From Phoronis ovalis (Eukaryota > Phoronida > Phoronidae): a stretch of DNA of 16,160 nt. This document shows positions 9,205 through 16,160 of this stretch, one piece after another (position 1 is the first letter of the stretch; each line of letters opens with the position of its first letter). A program made the translations under genes and the position numbers. The notes under the pieces are model-generated. The model saw only the letters and a program-made list of their open reading frames with translations. It was not told the DNA's origin and did not search any database. The DNA lies in contig JAOXYB010024612.1 in assembly GCA_028565635.1 (NCBI GenBank), positions 1 through 16,160 of the forward strand. Reading direction: 5' to 3'.

Positions 9205-11505
9205 GGGCGAGTTTTTACTCGGGACCGTCCCGGGACTGCATCATTTCAAGAGCGAAAAAAGCCGCAGTAAAAAGGTGTCTCAGAAATTGAAATAATATTT
9301 TCCATCTTCCGCAATGCTCTGTAATGTTTCCATCGACTTCGCACATGAGATAATTACTTAAAATATGAAGAAACTAGGAACACGGAGAAAACGTATTGTT
9401 TCTCTTTTGGCGCGAAGCGCGGAGTGAAGCATTGTTAACATTGTAAAACGAATTTTCCTCAGTGACACTCTACCCGCCTTTAGATACAAAGAAATTATGT
9501 ATACGAAATATTAAGATCAGCAGCATACTACGTATACCTTTTATTGTGCTTAACAGCGATAAGGAAATCTTACCTAAGAAAGTGTCAGGTCTTATTCTAT
9601 CTTAAAATCTGTTTATTGTTACTAGGTGACAATAGAGTGTATTCATATTGTGTAATCATATCTAAAAATATTTATGTCTCAACAAGTTCTCACAGTAATG
9701 GAATGCAATAATTTACATTCAATTTACATCACGCGAAACAGCAAGAGGTACATTTTAAAAGGTCCAGCAAATTTGGCGCTTGAGATATTGCAATGAAAAA
9801 AAATCGTTCTCTAGATTTATGTTTTTGTATTCCACATTGTTTTCCATAATTTTATACATATATCCAGACTTAGAACTATACGACGGTTTTCGCACGGTGT
9901 CGCATCACTTCACTGCTCACAACTATAGTACTGCAATTCTTTCCCTATTCAAATAAATGTAAAAACATATGATTGATTTACCTCATTTTCAAAGTCAACA
10001 TTTAGCGGCCGGACGTCCGACACGTATGTTACTGTCAGTGGTCTCAAAACTCTCGTTGTAAACAACCTGTGGCTGAAATTGTAAGCACCCAGCAGCTAAA
10101 ACATGCCCCTTTATAGTGTGGTAACAAAAACATCTGCAGTTGTTACTGGAAAAAAATGATGTCGTTGTAAGTAGACTTGATTTTTGGCAACGCGTGGTAA
10201 CCCGTAATGAGTTTAAACCACGGTCATACCCCTGCCATAAGCACTCGATCAGTGTTAAAATATATTTACCGTGTCGTAATAATCAGTGCCGCAAACTAAA
10301 AAACAATTCATCACTGAAACCATTGGTAAAAAAGTTATTTGCAAAAAGCACACCCCATGGCAAAAAGTTAAATAAACATAAAAAAGAGACCACATAGTAA
10401 AAGTGGAAGCTGAAACAGGGGGCCATCTACAGACAGCAAATATTTACAACCTCTTAAACAGTTTGGTACGCAAGGTTTTCTGGCCTTATTATATTATTTC
10501 ATTATATTCAACACATACCTTGAGAAAATAATCATATGTCAATAATATCATCACCATGCGTCTTAAAACGTTGCACTACCAAGGTCTATTTTCTACGCAT
10601 ACGCCGATATACAGATGCATACAGTACAATCAAATCTGTGTACATGTGGGTCTCGTAGGAAGAATTGTTGTATGACGAATAAAAATTCAAAGCAGAATTT
10701 TTGATACGCCATCTAGAAGTTCAGTTATGAGTAGACAATGGCAAAGAAATAATTACGTTCTCGTTTTTGAAATATAAAGTTTAATATGAGAAACAGAATT
10801 TTGGCTAACTAAGCTTTTAGTCTTTTTAAAAATCTGTCTTTACTTGTCACCAAAAGGTAAAAAGTACGAATCCTCATGCCCGAGCACAAATAGTCTACCC
10901 CTTCCGAATCATGGTCTTTCTACAAATGACTATTTAAAAAAATATTATAAAGCAACTTATTTGTGATTGCAGTTGGACGTACTCATCGCTTGTCTGCGGA
11001 TTATGTTTTTAATGTATCTTCCAAAAATTCAAGAAACGCTGTGGACAGTATTAGTTATTTTGTTTTTATATGGGAAAAAAATCCATGTTTATTTCATATA
11101 TTATATATTCCTATTACAATTAACATTGATAGAAATTACTCTGATGCCTGGTCGCCCAGGTTTTGATACTTCTAAAGCCACAAAAATGAGGAAAAATTAA
11201 AACCTATCTATTCAGCTGTTATTAATAGCCGTTGGTAGACTGTGCGTTGTATAAAGAAAATTTCAAGCCATGTAGATTATCTGTAGGTTATTCATATTAC
11301 AGCTGAATCGACAAATTTAAATTTTGCAAAATTTGTCACCGTTTCTAATGCCGTTTCAAGCTACTATGAACTAACCCGTGACATTATGTCCAACATTTTC
11401 CGGGCACAAACAATGCGTTACGATGATTTTATAGAAACAATCTGCAGTGTAACAAATGCAAATATATACACTACCCTACTGGTATCACTACTGTGGCTTG
11501 TCTGC
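9205..11505. other. Intergenic stretch with isolated motifs, no supported gene
   Basis: No gene is supported. Visible items are an E2F-like string TTTTGGCGCGAA at 9405-9416, small palindromes such as CGGACGTCCG near 10010-10020, and a lysine-rich open frame at 10140-10397 that begins with TTG and matches nothing I know. A hydrophobic open frame near 10967-11200 also starts with TTG and follows a possible splice acceptor; its composition is what AT-rich DNA gives by chance. Confidence 0.35.
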
Positions 11506-11514
11506 GGCCGAGCC

Positions 11515-11558
11515 CCCGGGGGGCAGTCAATATGAAAGTGGGTACCCATGTTCCAACA
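11515..11558 (+). repeat. Left terminal inverted repeat
   Basis: It reads CCCGGGGGG then CAGTCAATATGAAAGTGGG and ends at the shared TGTTCCAACA. Its reverse complement matches the right terminus with a shorter G run and an extra AT. Confidence 0.7.
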
Positions 11559-11573
11559 TGGCTTTTCAAAAAA

Positions 11574-11751
11574 GGACCTAACGAAGTGAAATTCTGCAAA
11601 AAAATACACCCCTAAGGAAGTGATTTTTTTGAAAAAATACACCCCTAAGGAAGTGCATGACTTTTGGGAAAAACACCCCTAACGAAGTGTCACACCTCCA
11701 AAAACCACCTCTTTTCGTGACTTTAGCCAAAAAAACAAACCCTAAGCGCGT
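11574..11751 (-). repeat. Internal tandem array, about 34-bp period
   Basis: The core CCTAAGGAAGTG or CCTAACGAAGTG, usually preceded by an A-run and ACACC, ends at 11588, 11622, 11655 and 11689. That is a regular 33-34 bp period. Two more degenerate units follow, around 11700-11719 (ending TTTTCGTG) and 11727-11751 (CCCTAAGCGCG). The array fills most of the space between the element's termini. Read on the minus strand, the units give a recurring LRGVFF-type peptide in an open frame, which I take as a by-product. Confidence 0.7.
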
Positions 11752-11767
11752 AACGCACGTTACGCGC
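11746..11767. repeat. 22-nt GC-rich palindrome inside the element
   Basis: Arms GCGCGTAACG and CGTTACGCGC are separated by only two bases (CA), so the sequence could form a very stable hairpin or cruciform. It stands out in AT-rich DNA and sits between the tandem array and the right terminus. Confidence 0.8.
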
Positions 11768-11803
11768 CGGCGGTTCGAAAAACATACCCTTTCACGCGAA
11801 ATT

Positions 11804-11851
11804 TTGTTGGAACAGGCGTACCCACTTTCATTGACTGCCCCCCCCCCCCGG
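11804..11851 (-). repeat. Right terminal inverted repeat
   Basis: The reverse complement of this segment matches the left terminus through TGTTCCAAC, GTGGGTAC, GAAA and GCAGTCAAT. It contains a run of 12 C residues, probably a slippage expansion. Confidence 0.7.
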
Positions 11852-11860
11852 GGCCGAGCC

Positions 11861-13269
11861 ATGATATCATGGTCCTTTAATTATGTGGTATGTGAATGTC
11901 ATTTGAAGTGTGCACTGTCTCTGATACTCTTTCTTGTTACTTAACGCTAATTAATACTCTCAAATGTTACCTTTTTATAGCACGTAACTTGCATGGACCA
12001 ATGCAAAAGTTACACCTTGCAGATCGACTAAGTTTTACCAGAAATTATGTCACATTCGAGAGCGACCCCTTACGGCATTGTGAAGAGTGTTTGCCTGTTC
12101 CATTTTCCTTAATCGAATTCCTTCTATTTACTTTGGACACATGAGACAAGTTCTGTAGAATGATATTATACAACATTGATGTCTTGGTGAACATAAAGTG
12201 TAGCAGGCAGTCCTGCTACATGTATATCCAGTCGACTTACTTTGAAATATTCACAGTTTCATCAAGGGCAATAATAGGTCTATGTTAGCATATAAATAAT
12301 TATATTTTGCTTTCATTTGTTACTCTTTTTCTTCTCAGTCTTCTAATGTTGTTTTACAAAGCGTAATGAAATAATGTTAATAGAAATGTAAGCAAAATAT
12401 CCAGGGGAAAAGTAAGACTTATATTTTACAATTATTTTTACTGTGCACAAATCACACGTATTTTGTCCGAGAGGTATGATAATGTTGCTGCATATTGTAG
12501 ACATCAGAAAATAAACAAAATTGTTCAAACACCTTAGGTCTAATGTAACTAAAACAGCGCTCATTGCACTACTTTTGGAAGCGTCTATACGTATTTCACA
12601 GTGATTCCGGTAAGCTTAGGACTGTCGCAGTAATTTTGGTAAGCATTGGGCTATTTTTTGTTTCAGCAGCGCAAACATTTGTCATATCTATATAATAGTA
12701 CCTATATAACACATTTTACCCATAACATGAAGGAAACAGGTATACCTCGACTGAAGCCATTATTTTGACCTGGGTTAGGTGCACCATCCCCCTTGGGGGA
12801 TCAGCCTGTGAATCCTGCACGGTGTCAATTAACGGGGTCGGGACATCTCCATCCTATGACTTACATAAATTGTACCCTTATTACATAGTAAATGTTATAA
12901 TTTCACCTGTTATCTGCACTGGTTCATATCTTGATTGCTATTACTGATAGCATATTTCTAGTTGATATACGTCCCTACATCTCAGACGTTCGCCAACAAC
13001 TCTTGCCCAATATATATCCAGCATAACACAGCAGGGGGTCAATAACAATTGTAAATAAACTGCATTGACAAAGCTAACAGCTAATACAACATATCTATTG
13101 AAAAGTTCAGTATATTCCCGTGGGTGATGTAGTGTGCCGCCGATCAGGTCGTACCAGTTGAATTTGCAACGAACAAAATCGGTGTGATAACACAAAATGC
13201 ATTATAAAATATATCACGTCAAAATCTTCGGTTCGGCCTGTTTTCGTTCGCTGCTTAACACGTCGTTTA
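11861..13269. other. Intergenic stretch upstream of the sushi gene
   Basis: No gene is supported. A perfect hairpin lies at 12199-12220, with 9-base arms TGTAGCAGG and CCTGCTACA around CAGT. A GC-richer patch at 12765-12850 contains the palindrome CCCCCTTGGGGG. Open frames at 11896-12144, 12343-12564 (minus), 12765-12947 and 12941-13195 (minus) have no family resemblance, and the last two start with TTG. Confidence 0.4.
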
Positions 13270-13277
13270 TGACGTCA
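13270..13277. promoter_or_regulatory. CRE-type palindrome (TGACGTCA)
   Basis: A perfect cAMP-response-element octamer lies 120 bases upstream of the signal-peptide ATG, with a CACGTCA half-site at 13215-13221. About 0.25 perfect octamers are expected by chance in a window this size. Proximal CREB/ATF-type control of the sushi gene is plausible but inferred from position only. Confidence 0.4.
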
Positions 13278-13323
13278 ATTAATTATTGAGAAGTTGTAAC
13301 TGTGTTGTTGGTACTTCATTCGC

Positions 13324-13328
13324 CCAAT
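13324..13328 (+). promoter_or_regulatory. CCAAT box candidate
   Basis: CCAAT lies 69 bases upstream of the sushi gene start codon. The motif is short and the transcription start is unknown; it may fall in the 5' UTR. Confidence 0.2.
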
Positions 13329-13397
13329 GCAGTATCGTTGTGTCGAAGTTGCACGTAGCAAACAGCACTATATGGTATTTTAGTTAAGACGTGGAGT

Positions 13398-13482
13398 ATG
13401 AATTACAAAATGTTCTGGATTTGTGGTATTCTAGTGTGCGTTATCGGTATGTCGAAAGTACAAGGCAACTCGACTCTCAGTG
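13398..13482 (+). CDS. Sushi gene exon 1: start codon and signal peptide
   Basis: Encodes 28 residues plus one base of a split codon. The ATG has A at -3. The N-terminus is a short polar segment followed by a hydrophobic core (MFWICGILVCVIG), then MSKVQG and NSTLS; cleavage after VQG is plausible. The exon ends AGTG before the donor GTAAGG at 13483, in phase 1, which joins in frame to the next exon's TG. Confidence 0.75.
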
Positions 13483-15944
13483 GTAAGGAAATATACAAAT
13501 TAGGATTTGTTGTTACCTCTTCTTGTCCAACTGAAGTTCAATTGTTTGATCTATAAGTATTTCAAAATTGATACAGTGCAGATGCAAATAAATGTACATA
13601 CATAGTTAACTCAGTGTTAAATAATATACGGTACAAAATATGACAATTTCTTGGGCGGGATACTGAATTGTAATTGGGCTAAACATACCGTCCCCAGAAA
13701 TTTCTGGATATGCCTCCGAGTTAATGATCACGATGCCTGGCTTCTACTTCGCATCTGAAAAAATTATTATCGTGTTTAATTACGTGTACTCAGAATGAAA
13801 AAAACTCCATCCTAAAGTATACACAAACAGAATAAGCATTTTTTGTGTAACTGCTGAAGTATTCGGCTGCCGTGTATTTAAGGTATCGCCAGTGCCTGAA
13901 AGGGATATTTATATATAGGGTATAAACCCGGGGTATAATCTTGCTTATAATTAATAATGTTACAGTAGTCATAACGTCTAATATACGTATTAATATACGT
14001 ATACAGAGTATGTATCAGTACCGAAAGTCTAGAGAAGGTATAGTTAGGATTTGCGTAATAGGCAACAAAACTAATGTATTGTTCCTACATCATCTTTCCT
14101 CCACTACTTTCTATAAGCCTTTCTGAGGCATAAAATAATTAAAAAGAAAATGTATCACCTATTTGTTTCAAAATTGGGATTTTTTAAAGTATCAAACGTG
14201 TCACCGTAACATTTTCAAGCCGTTTTGTAGTGGTAGATTGTGGTTCTCCACGTATCGATTACGGTGGCATTGATAACGCATCTACATATTTTACTAATGA
14301 ATCAGTGACTGTTACCTGTAATGAAGGATACACTTTGGCGGGTCAAAATAATAAAATAACATGCGGGTCAAATGGTTCATGGACACTGGATTCCATACAA
14401 TGTGGTGAGTATATGTTTTACTTTAATGACATCACATTTGATTACCTTACCAACGTCACCATGTCAAGCAAACAATTCATGCTCACAAACAACAGATAGC
14501 AGGATATACTGGGTACTACCTTATGTATGCATGTGTGTGTGCGTGTGTATGTGATCGTGTACGTGATCGTGTGTGTATGTGCGGGTGTACGTATGTGTGT
14601 GTACCAGTGCGTGTGTGTACGTGCATGCGTACGTGTGTGTATATACTAAACTATTCGGTTGACATGTTTGTATCATTTATTTTTCATAAACCAGTGGATA
14701 ACCTGTAACTTGTAACTTTGCTTAGGATTAAAAATATTAGACCAGCTGTCAAATCATGACGTCTGGGGATACACTGACAATACGCATTACAAAATATGAA
14801 AATTTTGGAACGTTAGAGAATAATTTTAGGATTGGTGCAATATATATATGCAGCAATTAGACTATTCGCTAGGTACGTTTTAGTTCCTGCGTCTTTCCAA
14901 CTCTTAACTCTTTCTGTGGGTTCTATATATAAAATGATTAGAACTGAGTCGCTGTTTTGCAGCTTCCATTTTTCAAACCGTTTTGTAGTGAGAGATTGTG
15001 GTGCTCCAGTTATCGATTACGGTGGCATTGGTAGTGCATCTACATATTTTACTAATCAATCAGTGACTGTTACCTGTAATGAAGGATATACATTGGCCGA
15101 TCAAAATAATAAAATAAGATGCATGTCAAATGGTTCCTGGACACCGGATTCCATGCAGTGTGGTGAGTATATGTTTCACTTTAATGACATCACACTTGGT
15201 TACCTTACCAACGTCACCATGTCAAGCAAACAATTCATGCTCACTAACGCCAAATAGTAGAACATAGTGAGTACTAGCATTATGAGCCCATACACGGTTG
15301 AATTTGGGAATCGAATCCCGATCGAATAGAATCTCGATTATCGGTTGCGATTATATATAATTATATAATTATATAGTATAATTATATGCATGTGTGTACA
15401 CTATTTGGTTGACATGTTTGTATCGGTTAATGAACCAGTGGATCACCTGTAACCTGTAACTTTGTTTATTATTAAAAATATTAGATTAGCCGGCCCAAGG
15501 CTCAGCCGTCAAATCATGACTTGTGCGTTTAATTCACACATCTTCCCTTACTGTGAACTCGTTCTGTGGAATCTATAAAATGATTAGAACTGGCAAAAGA
15601 TATCTTCTAATTGTTTCTATATTGAGATTTCTTAAAGTATCAAAGTTTCATAGGTGCGTTTTCTATCACATACACGAATAAGTGGTGGTGTCACATTTCC
15701 TCCGATATATCAATGTGTTGAGTTGTGTTGCACTGGATACATAATTATATTTTTTCAAACCGTTTTGCAGTGATAGATTGCGGTGCTCCACATATCGAAT
15801 ACGGCGACATTGGTAGCGCGCCTACATATTTTACCAATGAAACAGTATACGTAACGTGTTATGAAGGATACACTTTGGCTGGTCGTAATGATCAAACAAG
15901 ATGCGGGTCAAATGGTTCCTGGATACCGGATTCAATGCAGTGTG
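13398..15944 (+). CDS. Secreted multi-sushi (CCP) domain protein, 5' part, gene continues beyond window
   Basis: Spliced gene with four exons visible: 13398-13482, 14231-14404, 14989-15162 and 15771-15944. The first encodes a signal peptide; the other three each encode one sushi/CCP domain of 58 residues. All junctions are phase 1, so the exons are symmetric and can be duplicated without breaking the frame. Each domain has the four family cysteines at about positions 4, 30, 45 and 58, with the GSW tryptophan at 51, expected to pair C1-C3 and C2-C4. N-glycosylation sequons recur (NES, NQS or NET at 23-25, and NGS at 48-50). Sushi modules mediate extracellular protein binding in complement-like, adhesion and scavenger proteins. 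The product here is secreted, or the ectodomain of a larger receptor whose remainder lies to the right. No further exon is visible in 15945-16160. Without the C-terminal domains I do not assign a gene symbol. Confidence 0.85.
13483..14230 (+). other. Intron 1 of the sushi gene
   Basis: 748 bp from GTAAGG to the acceptor TTTTGTAG. It holds a 14-base perfect palindrome (CCAGAAATTTCTGG, 13694-13707) and a repeated ATATACGTATTA-type segment near 13980-14000. Its last part, about 14150-14205, is similar to 15593-15650 upstream of the third sushi exon, showing that the duplicated unit included intron sequence. No further exon is recognised. Confidence 0.6.
14231..14404 (+). CDS. Sushi gene exon 2: sushi domain 1
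   Basis: 174 bp, phase 1-1. Acceptor TTTTGTAG, donor GTGAGT at 14405. The domain begins VVDCGSPRIDYGG, contains VTVTCNEGYTLAG, and ends with the fourth cysteine in SIQC. All four cysteines and the tryptophan are present. It carries an additional sequon, NAS. Confidence 0.88.
14405..14490 (+). repeat. Duplicated intron segment, copy 1 (pairs with 15163-15248)
   Basis: The first 86 bases of the intron after sushi exon 2 match those after exon 3 with only four differences by my hand count. This is closer than the two exons are to each other. Confidence 0.85.
14525..14644 (+). repeat. Imperfect (GT)n microsatellite
   Basis: About 120 bases of alternating GTGT, GCGT, GTAT and GTAC, with an internal duplicated GTGATCGTGT segment. 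It lies in the intron between sushi exons 2 and 3. The equivalent place in the next unit has only a short ATGCATGTGTGTAC, so the array expanded in one copy or contracted in the other. Small reading frames crossing it are by-products. Confidence 0.85.
14645..14760 (+). repeat. Duplicated intron segment, copy 1 (pairs with 15398-15520)
   Basis: Shared blocks include GGTTGACATGTTTGTATC, CCAGTGGAT, CCTGTAACTT and GTCAAATCATGAC. The second copy has small insertions and deletions. Together with the block after the exon this shows that the whole exon-plus-intron unit was copied. Confidence 0.8.
14989..15162 (+). CDS. Sushi gene exon 3: sushi domain 2
   Basis: 174 bp, phase 1-1. Acceptor TTTTGTAG, donor GTGAGT at 15163. 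It is 47 of 58 residues identical to sushi domain 1 by my count, with all four cysteines kept. A nearby TTTTGCAG at 14955-14962 would put the exon out of frame and is not the acceptor. Confidence 0.88.
15163..15248 (+). repeat. Duplicated intron segment, copy 2 (pairs with 14405-14490)
   Basis: Nearly identical to the sequence after sushi exon 2. The segment after the third sushi exon (from 15945) shares only the first few dozen bases, then diverges. Confidence 0.85.
15285..15387 (+). repeat. Copy-specific insert with AT microsatellite
   Basis: This block replaces the GT array of the previous unit. It starts with a segment rich in ATCGAAT and GATTATCG-type motifs in both orientations (about 15303-15350) and ends in an ATTATATA-type run (15351-15387). 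Its origin is unknown; an inserted element is possible. Confidence 0.5.
15398..15520 (+). repeat. Duplicated intron segment, copy 2 (pairs with 14645-14760)
   Basis: Matches the first copy in several blocks, with an inserted GC-richer stretch (CCGGCCCAAGGCT) near 15490-15502. Confidence 0.8.
15771..15944 (+). CDS. Sushi gene exon 4: sushi domain 3
   Basis: 174 bp, phase 1-1. Acceptor TTTTGCAG, donor GTGAGT at 15945. It is 42 of 58 residues identical to sushi domain 2 by my count and is the most diverged of the three. The four cysteines, the tryptophan and two sequons (NET, NGS) remain. Confidence 0.88.
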
Positions 15945-16160
15945 GTGAGTACATGGTTTATTTCAATGACACCTGATTGCCTTAAGAAAGGGTCCATGCA
16001 GTAATACGATCCGTGGTCACAAACGCTATATAGTATTGCACTAGACGGGACCCGTGGTAAACCACGGATATTGATAGAGACAATGATAGAGATGTACGTC
16101 ATGTAAGTCCGAGTTCAGACATGTTCACGTGACTCTCACAGATGTTGGCGTGCACAGAGA
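15945..16160 (+). other. Intron after sushi exon 4, running off the window
   Basis: No further exon is visible. A hairpin at 16052-16067 (arms CCGTGG and CCACGG) lies here. A second ATCCGTGG at 16009-16016 could pair with the CCACGGAT at 16062-16069 as an alternative. Confidence 0.6.

Larger units (their letters stand above)
11515..11851. mobile_element. Non-autonomous TIR element (MITE-like) with internal tandem array
   Basis: A 337-bp element bounded by inverted termini of 44-48 bp that share GGGGGGCAGTCAAT, GAAAGTGGGTAC and TGTTCCAAC. They differ by a 2-base insertion, a three-base difference next to GTAC, and a G/C run that has expanded from 6 to 12. The 9-bp string GGCCGAGCC flanks it in direct orientation at 11506-11514 and 11852-11860, consistent with a target-site duplication. 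Inside are several 33-34 bp repeats and a 22-nt palindrome. No transposase is encoded, so any movement would need enzyme supplied in trans. A 9-bp duplication would suit a Mutator-like superfamily, but no family can be assigned from this one copy. The flanking repeat could instead be the outermost part of a longer conserved unit. Confidence 0.65.

Noticed and set aside
9687-9694. Second CSL consensus match (TGTGAGAA on the minus strand)
   Set aside because: It lies 5.6 kb from NRARP and 3.7 kb from the sushi gene, and about two chance matches are expected in the window.
10140-10397. Lysine-rich open frame on the + strand
   Set aside because: It begins with TTG rather than ATG and resembles no family. 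AT-rich DNA readily gives lysine- and asparagine-rich frames.
10963-11200. Two overlapping hydrophobic open frames after a possible splice acceptor
   Set aside because: The 77-codon frame starts with TTG. The hydrophobic composition is typical of translated AT-rich DNA, and there is no conserved motif.
12941-13195. 84-codon minus-strand frame divergent to the sushi gene
   Set aside because: It starts with TTG, has no recognisable domain and lies in the presumed promoter region.
14523-14708. Cysteine- and valine-rich open frame over the GT repeat
   Set aside because: It is the translation of the microsatellite, not a gene.
14955-14962. Alternative acceptor TTTTGCAG before sushi exon 3
   Set aside because: Splicing there would put the sushi domain out of the phase-1 frame used by all the other exons.
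15303-15325. GAATCGAATCCC resembling a tRNA box B
   Set aside because: No box A at the right distance and no cloverleaf; the surrounding text is a copy-specific intron insert.

Overview
This is a eukaryotic, AT-rich and gene-poor window. The two recognisable genes are metazoan: a Notch-regulated ankyrin-repeat protein (NRARP family) and a secreted, sushi-domain (CCP) protein built from separate phase 1-1 exons. AT-rich introns, microsatellites, a degenerate tRNA-like SINE remnant and a short terminal-inverted-repeat element with an internal tandem array suggest an invertebrate, plausibly a bivalve or other lophotrochozoan. The phylum is an inference from general character, not from a diagnostic marker.

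Layout. 1-3160: no gene I can support; a GC-rich patch around 1908-1967 and a tRNA-derived SINE-like remnant at 2259-2330. 3168-4099: the NRARP locus on the + strand, with a consensus CSL/Su(H)-type site (3168-3175), a weak TATA-like element (3387-3394), an intronless coding region (3730-4068) and a polyA signal (4094-4099). 4100-11505: about 7.4 kb with no gene I can recognise on either strand. 11506-11860: a 337-bp element with 44-48 bp inverted termini, a 9-bp flanking direct repeat, an internal array of about 34-bp units and a strong 22-nt palindrome. 11861-13200: no recognisable gene. 13270-16160: the 5' part of a + strand sushi-domain gene. It has a CRE-type palindrome upstream, a signal-peptide exon, then three sushi exons of exactly 174 bp each, every one with a gtgagt donor. 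It runs off the right edge.

The two genes have no evident functional link. NRARP is normally an intracellular feedback inhibitor of Notch, so a CSL site upstream fits self-limiting Notch control. The sushi gene is the more dynamic locus: exons and their flanking introns have been duplicated in tandem units of about 760-780 bp. The first 86 bp of the downstream intron are more similar between copies than the exons are, and the exon differences are mostly amino-acid-changing. Most other open frames in the window are short, start at TTG, or show no family resemblance, and I do not call them genes.
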